Shown: positions 32,432-41,610, counted from the stretch's first letter. The stretch is DNA of 64,000 nucleotides from DASRJJ01 sp050730855 (GCA_050730855.1 JBOHNU010000001.1:276144-340143); one strand, 5' to 3'. Notes: a model not told the origin generated them from the letters alone. Numbers and translations are program-made.

Positions 32432-33472
32432 CTACGCCAACCTTTCTGCCAAGCCGGCGGCCACTCCAAAGTGGTTACTCACGGCGAGCAATTCGTTCTG
32501 CCGGTCGGGGGCGAACGTCACGTTACGCCATGCGTTGCCAATCTCCACCTCCAGCGCGAACTTGTTTGCCAAATACAGCGGAAACTCCGGCAACGCCGAC
32601 GCGCCGCCGGTTACAACAATGCGCCCCAGGCGGTTTTCGGTGTAACGACTCTGGAAAAACTTGATGGACTTATCGATCTCGCCGGTTAAAACATCTACCG
32701 TGCCGATAATGGCGTCGTAAATGCGCCCCTCCAGTTTGTTGCGCGCCAGGCCAAACTTAAACACGAATTGCCTGGCCTGCTTGTCGTCGATGTTGAGATT
32801 TTGCGCGGCGGTGCGCACAATCGCCTCCGTACCAGTGGGGATTGACCGCGTGAGGCGCGGTACGCCGTTGGTAGTAACAACTATATCGGTGTTTTTGCTG
32901 CCGATGTCGAGCACCATTTGCGGCTGCATAGCATCGGGAGCAACGAGGGCGCGGGTAAGCGCCAGGTTGTCCGGCTCGAACGCAATAACCTCCAGACCCA
33001 CCGACTCCAGCATATCCAGCCTCTGCTCGATAAAACTATTTTCGACGCTGGAAATGAGTACCTCAACCTTGGTTTTGTCTTTTGGCGAGTCGCCCAATAC
33101 TGCCCAGTCCATTTTGGAACGCTCAAGCGGTGTGGGAATTAGCGAGTCCGCCTGGTAACGGATGGCCTTGGAAAGCTCGGACGCGGGCAGGCGGTCGAAG
33201 TCCACAACCGCAGTAAACACGCGCTGCGAGGGTATGCCAACCGCCACGTTCCGCGTGTTGACCCCCGATTGAGCCACTAGGTTGTGGATTATCTGGCTTA
33301 GCCGCTGCTGGTCGGTTTTGGAATCGCTCAAAACCAGCTTGCTGTCCACCGGCACGTAGGCGTAGCGGTCAAGGTTTTTGACCGGGCCGCTGCCGCGCAG
33401 CTCAACTAATCGGACAGCGGTTGTACCGATGTCCAGGCCGAAAAATGCAGATACCCCAGTTAGTAAACCCAT
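32432..33472 (-). CDS. pilM: Pilus assembly protein PilM (actin-like ATPase)
   Basis: A 346-aa cytoplasmic actin-fold protein. FFGLDIGTTAVRLVEL is phosphate-binding loop 1, MVLDIGSKNTDIVV loop 2 and IVVTGGASALPEF the adenosine motif. ATG 33472 was chosen over the upstream end of the frame (33547) because family similarity starts there and because it lies 9 bases after the extended -10 TGCTATACT. It is the first gene of the pilM-N-O-(83 aa)-B-T-C operon. Confidence 0.93.
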   Translation of the reverse strand: MGLLTGVSAFFGLDIGTTAVRLVELRGSGPVKNLDRYAYVPVDSKLVLSDSKTDQQRLSQIIHNLVAQSGVNTRNVAVGIPSQRVFTAVVDFDRLPASELSKAIRYQADSLIPTPLERSKMDWAVLGDSPKDKTKVEVLISSVENSFIEQRLDMLESVGLEVIAFEPDNLALTRALVAPDAMQPQMVLDIGSKNTDIVVTTNGVPRLTRSIPTGTEAIVRTAAQNLNIDDKQARQFVFKFGLARNKLEGRIYDAIIGTVDVLTGEIDKSIKFFQSRYTENRLGRIVVTGGASALPEFPLYLANKFALEVEIGNAWRNVTFAPDRQNELLAVSNHFGVAAGLAERLA

Positions 33473-33481
33473 ATTGCTTAA

Positions 33482-33512
33482 AGTATAGCATAAGCAGCGT
33501 GAGTTCAGGCAA
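33482..33512 (-). promoter_or_regulatory. Promoter of the pil operon, overlapping the palindrome
   Basis: On the minus strand an extended -10, TGCTATACT (hexamer at plus 33482-33487), is preceded at 19 bases by TTGCCT (plus 33507-33512). The -35 candidate lies inside the left arm of the long palindrome. The message would have almost no leader. Confidence 0.5.
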
Positions 33513-33614
33513 CCCGGATGTGTTCCAAGACGGCACTTGCGGGTCACGAAATGTGCTTGAATAGCACATTTCGCGCTTCCGAGGTGCCGTCTTGGAACAC
33601 ATCCGGGTTGCCTG
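33506..33614. repeat. Nested palindrome: 31-bp perfect outer arms, 11-bp inner hairpin
   Basis: The left arm 33506-33536 and right arm 33584-33614 are perfect reverse complements over 31 bases. Inside the 47-base centre is a second hairpin, CGAAATGTGCT (33547-33557) with AGCACATTTCG (33563-33573), loop TGAAT. There is no T-run on either side, so this is not a usual intrinsic terminator. It begins 4 bases after the stop of the 661-aa exported-protein gene and overlaps the pil promoter region. It may end transcription, be a dsRNA processing site, or be a small mobile element of MITE type. Confidence 0.85.
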
Positions 33615-33618
33615 ACGA

Positions 33619-35604
33619 TTACAAAATTGGCGGCAGGCTGATGATGGCGTCGTAGTCAGGTGTTGGGCCGGACTCGGGCGGCTGCCTAAGCCAAAGTGCC
33701 GGGCTGTAGTTAAATACTTCTGCGGCCTGGTTGGCCGCGCTTGTTTCGCCGGCGCTGCTTTGCCCTAAAGAGCCGTGTGTACGCATCAGGTGGATACTGT
33801 CGGCTGCCACGGAGCCGTTTACCGTCAGTTTATTATTGCAGGTACTAAACAGCGAGCCGTCCAGCGGCAGCGCCCCAAAGCTGGTTGCGCAGGTGTAAAA
33901 CCTGCCGCCCGCGCCGGCATCATTTTTTTGCGCCACATACAGCCCGTCGAGCTGCGTCACCGTGCTGCTAACGTAAATATTCCCCTTCACTACTAGCCGG
34001 AACGTTGGCATCTGGCCGATCGGCCACGAGGCTGCGGGCGAGCCAACTAAAATGTTGTCGTTTACAAACACGTCGCCTTCTATAAAAACCGAAATCTGTT
34101 CGTTAACGTCGACCAAGCCGCCGTGCAAAGTAGTGTTGCCGCTAGCGGCGTAGGCGCCGGTTGTCATAAGGTTAAAGCTGGGCGGGAACGGCTGGGTGGA
34201 GCCGGGCTTGGCGGCGTAGTAATCCGGCAGGCACGGCAGGCGGTCGAAATTGCCTCCGTAATTGCCGGCATTTGGATTGGCGGCGGTATTGGTAAAGCTC
34301 AAGCCCGTCGGCCCTCCCGAGGGGTCTCCCAGGGTGGTTGCAAAATCCTGTAGTAGCTTCATGGCAAAGCCAGCGTATTGCGTCCCGGCGCCTGCAAAGT
34401 TGCCGGCGCTGCGCTTGCTCCAGCCAACCGCGGCGGCATTTAGGTTGGGCACGCAGGCTCCGAAGGTGTCGGCAAGGCCGCTCCCCGCCATAACGTCGCC
34501 GCCGAACGCCCGGACGTAAGGCTTGTTGGCGACAGGCAAGCAAACCTCGTACCCCCGCGAGGCAACTGCCGGCGACGCCGGACTAACGAAAAGCGAGCGG
34601 CAGACGGTTTGGTTTGTAGCGGTAACGGTGACTGTTTCGGCCGCAACGCTGTTTAGCCCAGGGGTAAAAGATTTGGGGCAGCTGGTAAGCGGTGGCAAGT
34701 AACCCGGCGGGCTGCTGCCGCTGGTGGGTGTGGGCGGGGTTGGGAAATAGCCGTTGTGGATGTTGGCGTATATAGTGCAACTTACGCTGGGGCTGGGGTC
34801 GGAGCCGGTGTTAGTAGCCTGATACACAAACCGCACGGTGTCGCCTACCTCGGCGGCCGTTGCCGAACTGTCACCATTTACCTCCAGGCCGATGCCTGGC
34901 TCGAGATTATAATTAAGCGCTTTGGGCTTGTCCAGGCCGCTTTCGAGGTTGCCCACCGGGTTCATACACTCGCGCCGAATCATATACTTAATATTTCCGC
35001 CCGTATCGCGAAAAATAATAAAATTGGTAAAGTAACTGGGGTCATTGCACCGCGAGTTACTCGGCGTATCGGTAAACGGCGCTACATCGTTTTCGTCGTC
35101 CTGGTAGTAGGTGTTGACGATGCCGCACGGCGTATGCAGAGAAACAAACCAGTCGATGCGCCCATTCGAGCCAGTCGAACGACTGCCGTTTTCCGACGTC
35201 GAGGCATAGCTGTTAACCCTATCCTTCCAATCTTGCAGCTCGGCCGCGCTAACGCTTTTGGGCGGCCCGGCCGGACGGCCGATCATATTTAAAATTATAA
35301 ACTGCGCGCCGGTGACCCGTTGAGCGTTGCTGGAATTGAGGTCGCCCTGGACGAGTTGTATAAGCTCCCCGGCGGTGTTTACCCAGCCCGGCACGCCGCC
35401 CAGCCGCACGTCGTCGCCTACCGGGTCGTAATTGTTATTAAAGTAACCGCAGTTTCTGCGCCGGTCGAAGGCTAAAATCGGCCGACCTGGGTTGGTGCAC
35501 TGCGGGTCGGCTGCCTGCGCCCGTTCAATAAACAAAGTCGCTGCTGCCCCAACCGGCGTTAACAGCATTGTCAACGACGCAAATATAAGTATGAGGCGCT
35601 TCAT
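33619..35604 (-). CDS. Large exported surface protein, copy 2
   Basis: A 661-aa protein with a signal peptide (MKRLILIFASLTMLLTPVGA, cut near AQA-ADP). Regions in order: an N-terminal Cys-containing domain (about 35-240); a beta-sandwich with EVGDTVRFVYQATNTGSD (about 250-360), like DUF11/CARDB folds; then a C-terminal domain beginning KPYVRAFGGDVMAG that contains beta-helix-like stretches (ISVFIEGDVFVNDN, FRLVVKGNIYVSS, KLTVNGSVAADSI). It ends DYDAIISLPPIL, the same as its paralogue at 36158. Many paired Cys suggest disulfides. It is probably an adhesin or pilus-associated surface protein. Function not known. Confidence 0.7.
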   Translation of the reverse strand: MKRLILIFASLTMLLTPVGAAATLFIERAQAADPQCTNPGRPILAFDRRRNCGYFNNNYDPVGDDVRLGGVPGWVNTAGELIQLVQGDLNSSNAQRVTGAQFIILNMIGRPAGPPKSVSAAELQDWKDRVNSYASTSENGSRSTGSNGRIDWFVSLHTPCGIVNTYYQDDENDVAPFTDTPSNSRCNDPSYFTNFIIFRDTGGNIKYMIRRECMNPVGNLESGLDKPKALNYNLEPGIGLEVNGDSSATAAEVGDTVRFVYQATNTGSDPSPSVSCTIYANIHNGYFPTPPTPTSGSSPPGYLPPLTSCPKSFTPGLNSVAAETVTVTATNQTVCRSLFVSPASPAVASRGYEVCLPVANKPYVRAFGGDVMAGSGLADTFGACVPNLNAAAVGWSKRSAGNFAGAGTQYAGFAMKLLQDFATTLGDPSGGPTGLSFTNTAANPNAGNYGGNFDRLPCLPDYYAAKPGSTQPFPPSFNLMTTGAYAASGNTTLHGGLVDVNEQISVFIEGDVFVNDNILVGSPAASWPIGQMPTFRLVVKGNIYVSSTVTQLDGLYVAQKNDAGAGGRFYTCATSFGALPLDGSLFSTCNNKLTVNGSVAADSIHLMRTHGSLGQSSAGETSAANQAAEVFNYSPALWLRQPPESGPTPDYDAIISLPPIL

Positions 35605-36125
35605 TGCTGCCCCGCCTCTTTTAGTTGCTCGATACGCGCTTTGAGGCTGTTTATACGCGCTTCGGCATTCTCGGAAGTGGGATTGCTCGTAATGTAGCCC
35701 ACATAAGTCTCGAACTGCTGGATTGCCAGCTCGGTTTCGCCCAAACGTTCATACAGCTCACCTACCAACAGCCCGTCGCTGGCGGCGTCCGACGGGTCGA
35801 GCTGGTGCTTTTGCTCGTAGTAGCCAATCGCCTCCGAGAGCTTGCCGGCATTGGCGGCCGCGGCCGCCAGGCTGCCTAATACTCGCAACTTTTCTTCGGT
35901 GCTTTGAGCTTTTTCTAAGCTTTGCCTCAGGGCATCCAGCGCTTGGTCGTAATTGCCTGCGTCTGTTTGCTCTTCGGCAAAGCTCAGCGCGTTGTCTACT
36001 ACGTCATCTTGCTCACCGTCGTCTCGTGCTACATATAATAGCGACAGTCCGGCCACCAAAAACACTGCGATAACCGCACACGCCGCCAACAGTCGGTTTC
36101 TAGTAAACCACTTAGCCAAAATCAT
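35601..36125 (-). CDS. TPR membrane protein, copy 2
   Basis: A 174-aa protein with one N-terminal membrane helix (about 10-32) and TPR repeats in the outer part (ALSFAEEQTDAGNYDQALDAL, EAIGYYEQKHQLDPSDAAS, GELYERLGETELAIQQFETY). It overlaps the downstream exported-protein gene by 4 bases. The same pair occurs again at 36158-39060. The TPR part probably binds its exported partner at the outer face of the membrane. ATG 36125 is preferred to an upstream TTG. Confidence 0.7.
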   Translation of the reverse strand: MILAKWFTRNRLLAACAVIAVFLVAGLSLLYVARDDGEQDDVVDNALSFAEEQTDAGNYDQALDALRQSLEKAQSTEEKLRVLGSLAAAAANAGKLSEAIGYYEQKHQLDPSDAASDGLLVGELYERLGETELAIQQFETYVGYITSNPTSENAEARINSLKARIEQLKEAGQQ

Positions 36126-36157
36126 ACCCTCATTAAACCACAAGCGGCATTGGCGGG

Positions 36158-38506
36158 CTACAAGATTGGCGGCAGGCTGATGATGGCGTCATAGTCCGGC
36201 GTGGCGCCTTGGTTTTGGCGTACCGGCTGCGCAATCCAAACGGCGGGACCGTAGTTAAAGGTTTCGGCGACGTTGCCGCTGGTGCTCGGCTCACTGGTGT
36301 TGCTTTGTGCCAAGGTTCCGATGGTTCGCAGCAAAAGAATGCGGTTGGCAGTAAACAGCCCGTTAACGGTCAGCTTAGTGTCGCATGTGCTGTACAGCGT
36401 GTTAAAGGGCAGCTGCGCAAAGCCATTGGCACAAGTATGGATTTCTCCGCCGCTGCCACCACTGTTGGCTTGGGCGACGTACACGCCGTCCAGCTGCGTT
36501 ACATCATTGTCTATATAAATATTACCGCGTACAACCAGCTCGAACAGCGGTATCGAATCGACGCTCCAACTGCCAGCGTAGGCAATGTTGCTGCTTATAA
36601 ATACGTTGCCATCTACATACACGGTAATGCGGTTGTTCGGGTTAACGATGCTTCCGCCGCCGAGCGTAATGTTACCGCTCCCTCCGTACTCTCCGCTTAC
36701 CATGGCGGCCACCGTGGCGGGTATGGCCTGGGTTGTATCAGGCCGGTTGGCGTAATAGTCCGGGATGCACGGCAGGCTGCCGAAGCTGCCGCCAAAATCA
36801 CCATTGGCGGCGTTACCGCTCGTGTTAGCAAAGCTTAACCCATTGGGGGATGGCGCGCCGCCCGGGTCGTAAAGGGCTGTGGCAAAATCGGTAATGCGGG
36901 CGAGCGCGTAGGCGGCAAACTGCACCCCCGCACCGGCGCTGCTGCCGGCAGATCGCTTATTCCAGCTAACGATAGCGCCGTTATTATTTTGTGAGCACAC
37001 GCCAGACGAATTAGTTAACCCGTTCCCAGCCGAGATATCCCCTCCCCACACCCTTGCGTAGGGCTTAGCGGCAACCAGCACACAAGCCTGTGCCGTCCTG
37101 GTGCCGCCACTTTGTGTAACCGGAGAGACTGTGAACGACCGGCAGATGGTGGTGTTAGCGCTTGCCGCCGGCACACTGGCTTCAATAGCGGTAGTTGTAT
37201 TGCTGTTAGCCGGGAACGTACGCGCGGGCGGGCAGTTGGCGCCGCTGGGCGTAAACACGTTGGTTGGAGCGGACTCGTTATAGCCGGCGTGCGTCTGCTG
37301 ACGGTAGGTACAAGTTATGCTCTGGCTTTCTGTAGAGCCGCCGTTATTCACGGCATAAGTAAATGTAATTGTATCTCCCGGCTCGGCCACATTTCCGGTA
37401 ATCGGGGAGCCGCCGCTGGTAATGGCCGCGTTGATAGAGGGGGTTAGATCGTAACTATACGGTACTGTCGCGCAAGCAGGCGTACCTCTGCCGTCCCGTA
37501 CGCCGCTGCTGTTGACCGGATCCCACCCGACTCGTTCACAAAATTGCGTACCTGGGGGTGCTCCGAGAGGAATCGTAATGGTATGATTAAAAACATTTTT
37601 CTCCTCGCCTGAGGCGTACACTCCGGAACTTGCCGCGCCTCCTACAGTCTCTTGCGGGGCTGGCGAGGTTCTCTCGGCAACCCACCAAATGTTGGTGGGC
37701 GAAGTGCTGGTTGGCCCATTATTACGGACATAATGGTTAAAGGTTATGTTACTGCCTGGCACGGCGTTAGTACTCGAGACAGTGGTTCGGCCAGTTATAC
37801 TATAGTTCGCCAACGGCTCCAGCTTGACAACCGTGCCTTGCCCTACGGGGTTGGCGCACTCGCGTCGGATCGCGTACGCAATGCCGCCGCTCGGGTTATG
37901 AAAAACTATAGCCAAACCGCTACGGTTGGAGTCGTAGAACGCGTCGTCATTCGGGCTAGGGCTGTTATCCGTACCCTGAAAGTACGAGTTGATGTTATAG
38001 CTATACGCCCCCGTACTCCAGCTGATCAAACCGGCCGAAGCATACTGGTTGACCAAGTTACGCCACTCGGTCATTTGCGCGGAGGTCGGCGGCCGGTTGC
38101 GCTGGCCGTCCGGCGTGCCAAGCATAGTGTGTACGATGAACGCGGCGCCAGTTCTGGCGCGCGTATCACCGTAGGTTCCGCTGCCGAACCCGTAACTTCC
38201 GTTTGGTACTCCGTTGTCTAAACGGCCTTGAATAAAGTTAAAAAATTCGGTTGTATTGTTTAAGTCCCGCGGTATGGCGTTGCACCAGGTGCTGCCGTTG
38301 TTGTAATTGTACGGGCCGTATTCTCCGCTGCTGGAGCACGATACGTTTAACACCTCCCAGCCGCTGGTGTCATAACTGTTTGTAAAAAAGCCCCTATTCG
38401 CAGCCCGCCCGAAAATGCCGCCACTGGGGTAGGCGTAGGCCACGGCGCCGTAGCCGGCCGCAAATGCCACAAACCCGCAAACAGCTAAGACTAGCTTCTT
38501 TTTCAT
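36158..38506 (-). CDS. Large exported surface protein, copy 1
   Basis: A 782-aa paralogue of the protein at 33619. The signal peptide is MKKKLVLAVCGFVAFAAGYG. The N-terminal domain (about 25-240) includes RGFFTNSYDTSGW and FIVHTMLGTPDG. Two beta-sandwich repeats follow (NITFNHYVRNNGP and DTITFTYAVNNGGS), where copy 2 has one. The C-terminal domain runs from KPYARVWGGDISAGNGL to the identical end DYDAIISLPPIL. The extra repeat explains the length difference. Its start overlaps the upstream TPR gene by 4 bases. Confidence 0.7.
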   Translation of the reverse strand: MKKKLVLAVCGFVAFAAGYGAVAYAYPSGGIFGRAANRGFFTNSYDTSGWEVLNVSCSSSGEYGPYNYNNGSTWCNAIPRDLNNTTEFFNFIQGRLDNGVPNGSYGFGSGTYGDTRARTGAAFIVHTMLGTPDGQRNRPPTSAQMTEWRNLVNQYASAGLISWSTGAYSYNINSYFQGTDNSPSPNDDAFYDSNRSGLAIVFHNPSGGIAYAIRRECANPVGQGTVVKLEPLANYSITGRTTVSSTNAVPGSNITFNHYVRNNGPTSTSPTNIWWVAERTSPAPQETVGGAASSGVYASGEEKNVFNHTITIPLGAPPGTQFCERVGWDPVNSSGVRDGRGTPACATVPYSYDLTPSINAAITSGGSPITGNVAEPGDTITFTYAVNNGGSTESQSITCTYRQQTHAGYNESAPTNVFTPSGANCPPARTFPANSNTTTAIEASVPAASANTTICRSFTVSPVTQSGGTRTAQACVLVAAKPYARVWGGDISAGNGLTNSSGVCSQNNNGAIVSWNKRSAGSSAGAGVQFAAYALARITDFATALYDPGGAPSPNGLSFANTSGNAANGDFGGSFGSLPCIPDYYANRPDTTQAIPATVAAMVSGEYGGSGNITLGGGSIVNPNNRITVYVDGNVFISSNIAYAGSWSVDSIPLFELVVRGNIYIDNDVTQLDGVYVAQANSGGSGGEIHTCANGFAQLPFNTLYSTCDTKLTVNGLFTANRILLLRTIGTLAQSNTSEPSTSGNVAETFNYGPAVWIAQPVRQNQGATPDYDAIISLPPIL

Positions 38507-39060
38507 TGTCCGCCACCCTCAAGCATTTCAATCATTTGGTTTAGCACATTGTTGTCGGCTTCGCGTGTAGGATTGTCTTGCGGATTGAGCTCAATTGCCT
38601 TTCGATAGAATTCTATGGCTTTCTGATTGTTCCCAAGCTGCTGCCAGGTTGCGCCCAAATTGCGAGCCAAGTCATAACTTTCGTGGATAGCCCATGCGTT
38701 AGTATAAGCCTCTGATGCCTCGGTATAATCTTGCTTTTCGTAGGCGATGCGCCCTTGTTCGATATACAGTTGCCAGCGCTCATCCGATGGAAGAGATTGA
38801 TTCTTTAGCTGATCTTTAACGTACTGATCAGCCTCGGTAACTTTGCCCTGCCCGAGCAAACTTTGCGCCTCGGCCACCGAATCCGGCGGAGGAGGAGTCG
38901 GGTCAAATGTTGCCTGGCCGGTGTGCTTGTTTTGCAGGTAGCGCAAAAACACGCCAGCTCCACCGGCCAGCACCACCGTTACCGCCAACGCCACAATAAA
39001 CGGCCACCGCGCCCGGCGCTTCTGCTTGCCACTCCCAACGTGAACCGTACTATTTGCCAT
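38503..39060 (-). CDS. TPR membrane protein, copy 1
   Basis: A 185-aa protein: a basic N-terminus, a membrane helix (about 19-41), a Pro-rich linker (FDPTPPPPDS), then TPR repeats (EAQSLLGQGKVTEADQYV, GRIAYEKQDYTEASEAYTNAW, KAIEFYRKAIELNPQDN). It is the counterpart of 35601-36125. It has the ribosome-binding site AAAGG and an extended -10 TGCTATTAT, and is divergent from ychF. It begins the four-gene surface block. Confidence 0.7.
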   Translation of the reverse strand: MANSTVHVGSGKQKRRARWPFIVALAVTVVLAGGAGVFLRYLQNKHTGQATFDPTPPPPDSVAEAQSLLGQGKVTEADQYVKDQLKNQSLPSDERWQLYIEQGRIAYEKQDYTEASEAYTNAWAIHESYDLARNLGATWQQLGNNQKAIEFYRKAIELNPQDNPTREADNNVLNQMIEMLEGGGQ

Positions 39061-39125
39061 GGTGCTTACCCTTTCTAAAATAATAGCACATATGGGCGTT
39101 CCCGTTTGGAGAATACATCCACCCC

Positions 39126-39140
39126 TGTTATAATAAAATC
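39126..39140 (+). promoter_or_regulatory. Extended -10 promoter, leaderless ychF
   Basis: TGT (39126-39128) and TATAAT (39129-39134) are followed by exactly 6 bases and then the ychF ATG (39141). This is the clearest of the eleven start signals of this kind, and transcription should begin at the A of the start codon. Confidence 0.7.
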
Positions 39141-40217
39141 ATGAGCCTATCAATAGGTATAGTTGGACTGCCGAATGTTGGGAAGTCGACATTGTTTAAC
39201 GCGCTGACTGGCAACAATATTTTGGCGGCGAACTATCCGTTTGCCACCATCGAGCCGAACACCGGTATGGTGCCGGTGCCGGACGACCGTCTGCAAAAGC
39301 TGGCCGAACTGTACCGCACGCAAAAAATCATTCCTGCCACGGTAACGTTTGTGGACATCGCCGGGCTAGTGGCCGGCGCCTCCCAGGGCGAGGGCTTGGG
39401 CAACCAATTTTTGAGCCATATTCGCACCTGTAGCGCCATCGTGCAGGTGGTTCGCGCCTTCAAAGACACTAACGTGATACATGTGGACGACGAAGTTAAC
39501 CCCCAAAAGGACATCGGCGTTATCAACACCGAGCTAGTGCTTGCCGACCTCCAAACCGTGGCGCGCCGCCTGCCCCGACTCGACAAAGAAGCCCGTGCCA
39601 ATCCAAAACTAAAGCCAGGGCTCGAAACGCTCCAACGCGCCCAACAATTGCTAAACGACAATAAGCCGCTTAGCAGCGTGGACGACTTAAATCTCGAACA
39701 CCTGAACGACCTGCAACTCCTTACCGCCAAGCCGGTTATTTACCTGTTTAACGTCGACGAATCCGGCCTGGCCGACGACTCGCACAAAGCCGAGTTGCGC
39801 GAACTCGTCGCTCCCGCCAAAGCGTTGTTTATTTGCGCCAAACTAGAGAGCGAGCTGCAAGGCCTCGACCAAGCCGACGCCCAGGAACTGCTGGAAAGCT
39901 ACGGGCAAAAAGAGTCCGGACTGGTGCAGCTGATCCACGCCGCGTACGACATTTTAGGTCTGCAAAGCTACCTTACCGCCGGCGAAAAAGAAGTTCGCGC
40001 CTGGACGATCAAAAAAGACAGCACCGCTCCGCAGGCCGCCGGCGTCATCCACGGCGATTTTGAACGCGGCTTTATCGCCGCCGAAATTGTGAACTACAAT
40101 GACCTCATAGCAGCTGGCAGTGAACAAGCCGCCAAGCAATCTGGTAAAATCCGCACCGAGGGCAAAACCTACCGCATGCAAGAAAATGATGTTGTTGAGT
40201 TCAGATTCAACGTGTAG
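39141..40217 (+). CDS. ychF: Ribosome-binding ATPase YchF (Obg family)
   Basis: A 358-aa universal translation-associated P-loop protein. G1 GLPNVGKSTLF, G3 DIAGLVAGASQGEGLGNQF and the altered G4 NVDE that gives ATP specificity are present. The C-terminal TGS domain contains the family signature GVIHGDFERGFIAAEIV. Normal length. It binds ribosomes and is linked to stress responses. Transcribed alone. Confidence 0.96.
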   Translation: MSLSIGIVGLPNVGKSTLFNALTGNNILAANYPFATIEPNTGMVPVPDDRLQKLAELYRTQKIIPATVTFVDIAGLVAGASQGEGLGNQFLSHIRTCSAIVQVVRAFKDTNVIHVDDEVNPQKDIGVINTELVLADLQTVARRLPRLDKEARANPKLKPGLETLQRAQQLLNDNKPLSSVDDLNLEHLNDLQLLTAKPVIYLFNVDESGLADDSHKAELRELVAPAKALFICAKLESELQGLDQADAQELLESYGQKESGLVQLIHAAYDILGLQSYLTAGEKEVRAWTIKKDSTAPQAAGVIHGDFERGFIAAEIVNYNDLIAAGSEQAAKQSGKIRTEGKTYRMQENDVVEFRFNV

Positions 40218-40220
40218 TTT

Positions 40221-40787
40221 TTAATAGAAGTTCGGGTACCCGCCGCGGTTGAGTAGTAGTGAGCCTTTGGCGTAGGGGTTGGCCGGCATAAAAGTTTGCC
40301 AGGCGCCAATGCCCTGTAAAACAAGGCCGCCTACTTGTGAGGCGGCTTTTTGCTGGCTTTGGCTGCGTGCGGCATGCAGCTGCTGCAGCATAAAATGCTG
40401 TCGGATTTCCATCACTCGCGCTTGTGTTTCGTTCAGCAGTTGCCGCAGACGTTTTTGGTTCCAGCTTTTGAACACCAGCGTGCGGTTGGGTGTAATAATA
40501 TGCACGGTGCTGTCCAGCAGCCGCGCGTGATAATCGATCTCGGATATCATGTCGAAGCGGATGTCTTCGAGTGTTAAAAACATCGGCTTGCGGTCGATTA
40601 ACAGCAGCCGATGGTCGGTGAGGCACAACATGGCAAAGCCGCCTTCATAGCGCCCGTTCACCGCTTGAATAATTGTTTCTCCGTGGATCAGAATATTGCA
40701 GAGCTCCCTGATCTCTGCCCGCCCCCAAAATCTGTAGTTACAGCCAGCTCGCGTCAGTTGCCCCTCGACGTGGCGTAGGCTCACCAT
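40221..40787 (-). CDS. PH-like (YokE-type) domain protein
   Basis: A 188-aa soluble protein from ATG 40787, which has the strongest ribosome-binding site seen in the window (AAGGAGG). The central region LIHGETIIQAVNGRYEGGFAMLCLTDHRLLLIDRK is a bacterial PH/YokE-like fold. The C-terminus is Gln/Ala-rich with PNPYAKGS-like linkers. No enzymatic motif. Function unknown. Convergent with ychF with only 3 bases between them. Confidence 0.7.
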   Translation of the reverse strand: MVSLRHVEGQLTRAGCNYRFWGRAEIRELCNILIHGETIIQAVNGRYEGGFAMLCLTDHRLLLIDRKPMFLTLEDIRFDMISEIDYHARLLDSTVHIITPNRTLVFKSWNQKRLRQLLNETQARVMEIRQHFMLQQLHAARSQSQQKAASQVGGLVLQGIGAWQTFMPANPYAKGSLLLNRGGYPNFY

Positions 40788-40939
40788 ACTCCCCTCCTTT
40801 TGCCAACTTAGTGGTCGGCTACTTCTAGCGTACTGCGGATGGCGACGGTCGTCGGCAATGTTCATCACACCACCCGCAGGACTTATATCACATGGGATTT
40901 GCCAATCGCTGTTGTAAGGTGTATGCTATAGGCGTGTTG

Positions 40940-41587
40940 ATGACCGATAGCGAACAAGCCGCGCTCGTCAACTTGTTCCACACCGGAACCAGGTTGCGAT
41001 ACGCGAAAGGTGAATATATCATCCGCCCAGGAGGCGCCCCTCCGGGCGTTTTTTTTATATCTGAGGGGCTGGTTAAGGCTTTCGACATCACCAAATATGG
41101 CGAGGAAAACCTGCTTATCATCCGCAAACCCGGCGAGCTGTTGTGTCTCACCTGGGCGATTACCGGCGAGGAGCGCGACATTATTTACGCCGCGCTGGCG
41201 CCGACTAACCTGCTGATGGTGAGCCGCAAAGACTTTTTGGCCGCCGTCCATGCCCGCCCAGACCTTGCCCTACCACTAGTAGACATGCTTACCAACATGT
41301 ACCGCGACCATTCCCGGCGGATTTTGACGCTCGAGTACCGCAGCGTGCGCGAACGCCTGGTGGCCTTTCTATTAAACGCCGCCGACCGCTTCGGCAAGCC
41401 GACGCCCGAGGGCGGCATTGCCCTCACCGCGCCGCTACGCCACCAGGACATTGCCAGCTCCATCAGCGCCACCCGCGAAACCACAGGGCGCGAGCTGTCC
41501 GCGCTGGAGCGCCACGGCACGCTCGAAAGCAAACAGTCGTACATCACCTTAAAGGATATCTCAAAATTACGCAATTACCTGGAGTGA
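40940..41587 (+). CDS. Crp/Fnr-family transcription regulator
   Basis: A 215-aa regulator. Cyclic-nucleotide-binding-type beta barrel (about 8-120, YAKGEYIIRPGGAPPGVFFISEGLVKAFD) and a C-terminal winged helix with HQDIASSISATRETTGRELSAL as recognition helix, of the Crp/Fnr type (RETTGREL). No Fe-S Cys cluster, so it is not an Fnr sensor, and the cAMP-binding Arg/Ser are not clear. TTGCCA-17-TATGCT (40899-40927) places the transcript start at about 40934, six bases before the ATG or at an in-frame GTG. Targets unknown. Confidence 0.85.
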   Translation: MTDSEQAALVNLFHTGTRLRYAKGEYIIRPGGAPPGVFFISEGLVKAFDITKYGEENLLIIRKPGELLCLTWAITGEERDIIYAALAPTNLLMVSRKDFLAAVHARPDLALPLVDMLTNMYRDHSRRILTLEYRSVRERLVAFLLNAADRFGKPTPEGGIALTAPLRHQDIASSISATRETTGRELSALERHGTLESKQSYITLKDISKLRNYLE

Positions 41588-41610
41588 GGTCAGCTCGTCT
41601 GGAGCTGTTA

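Noticed and set aside
33506..33614. The palindrome as a standard intrinsic terminator
   Set aside because: There is no T-run after either arm and the stem is far longer than needed; kept as an unexplained repeat.
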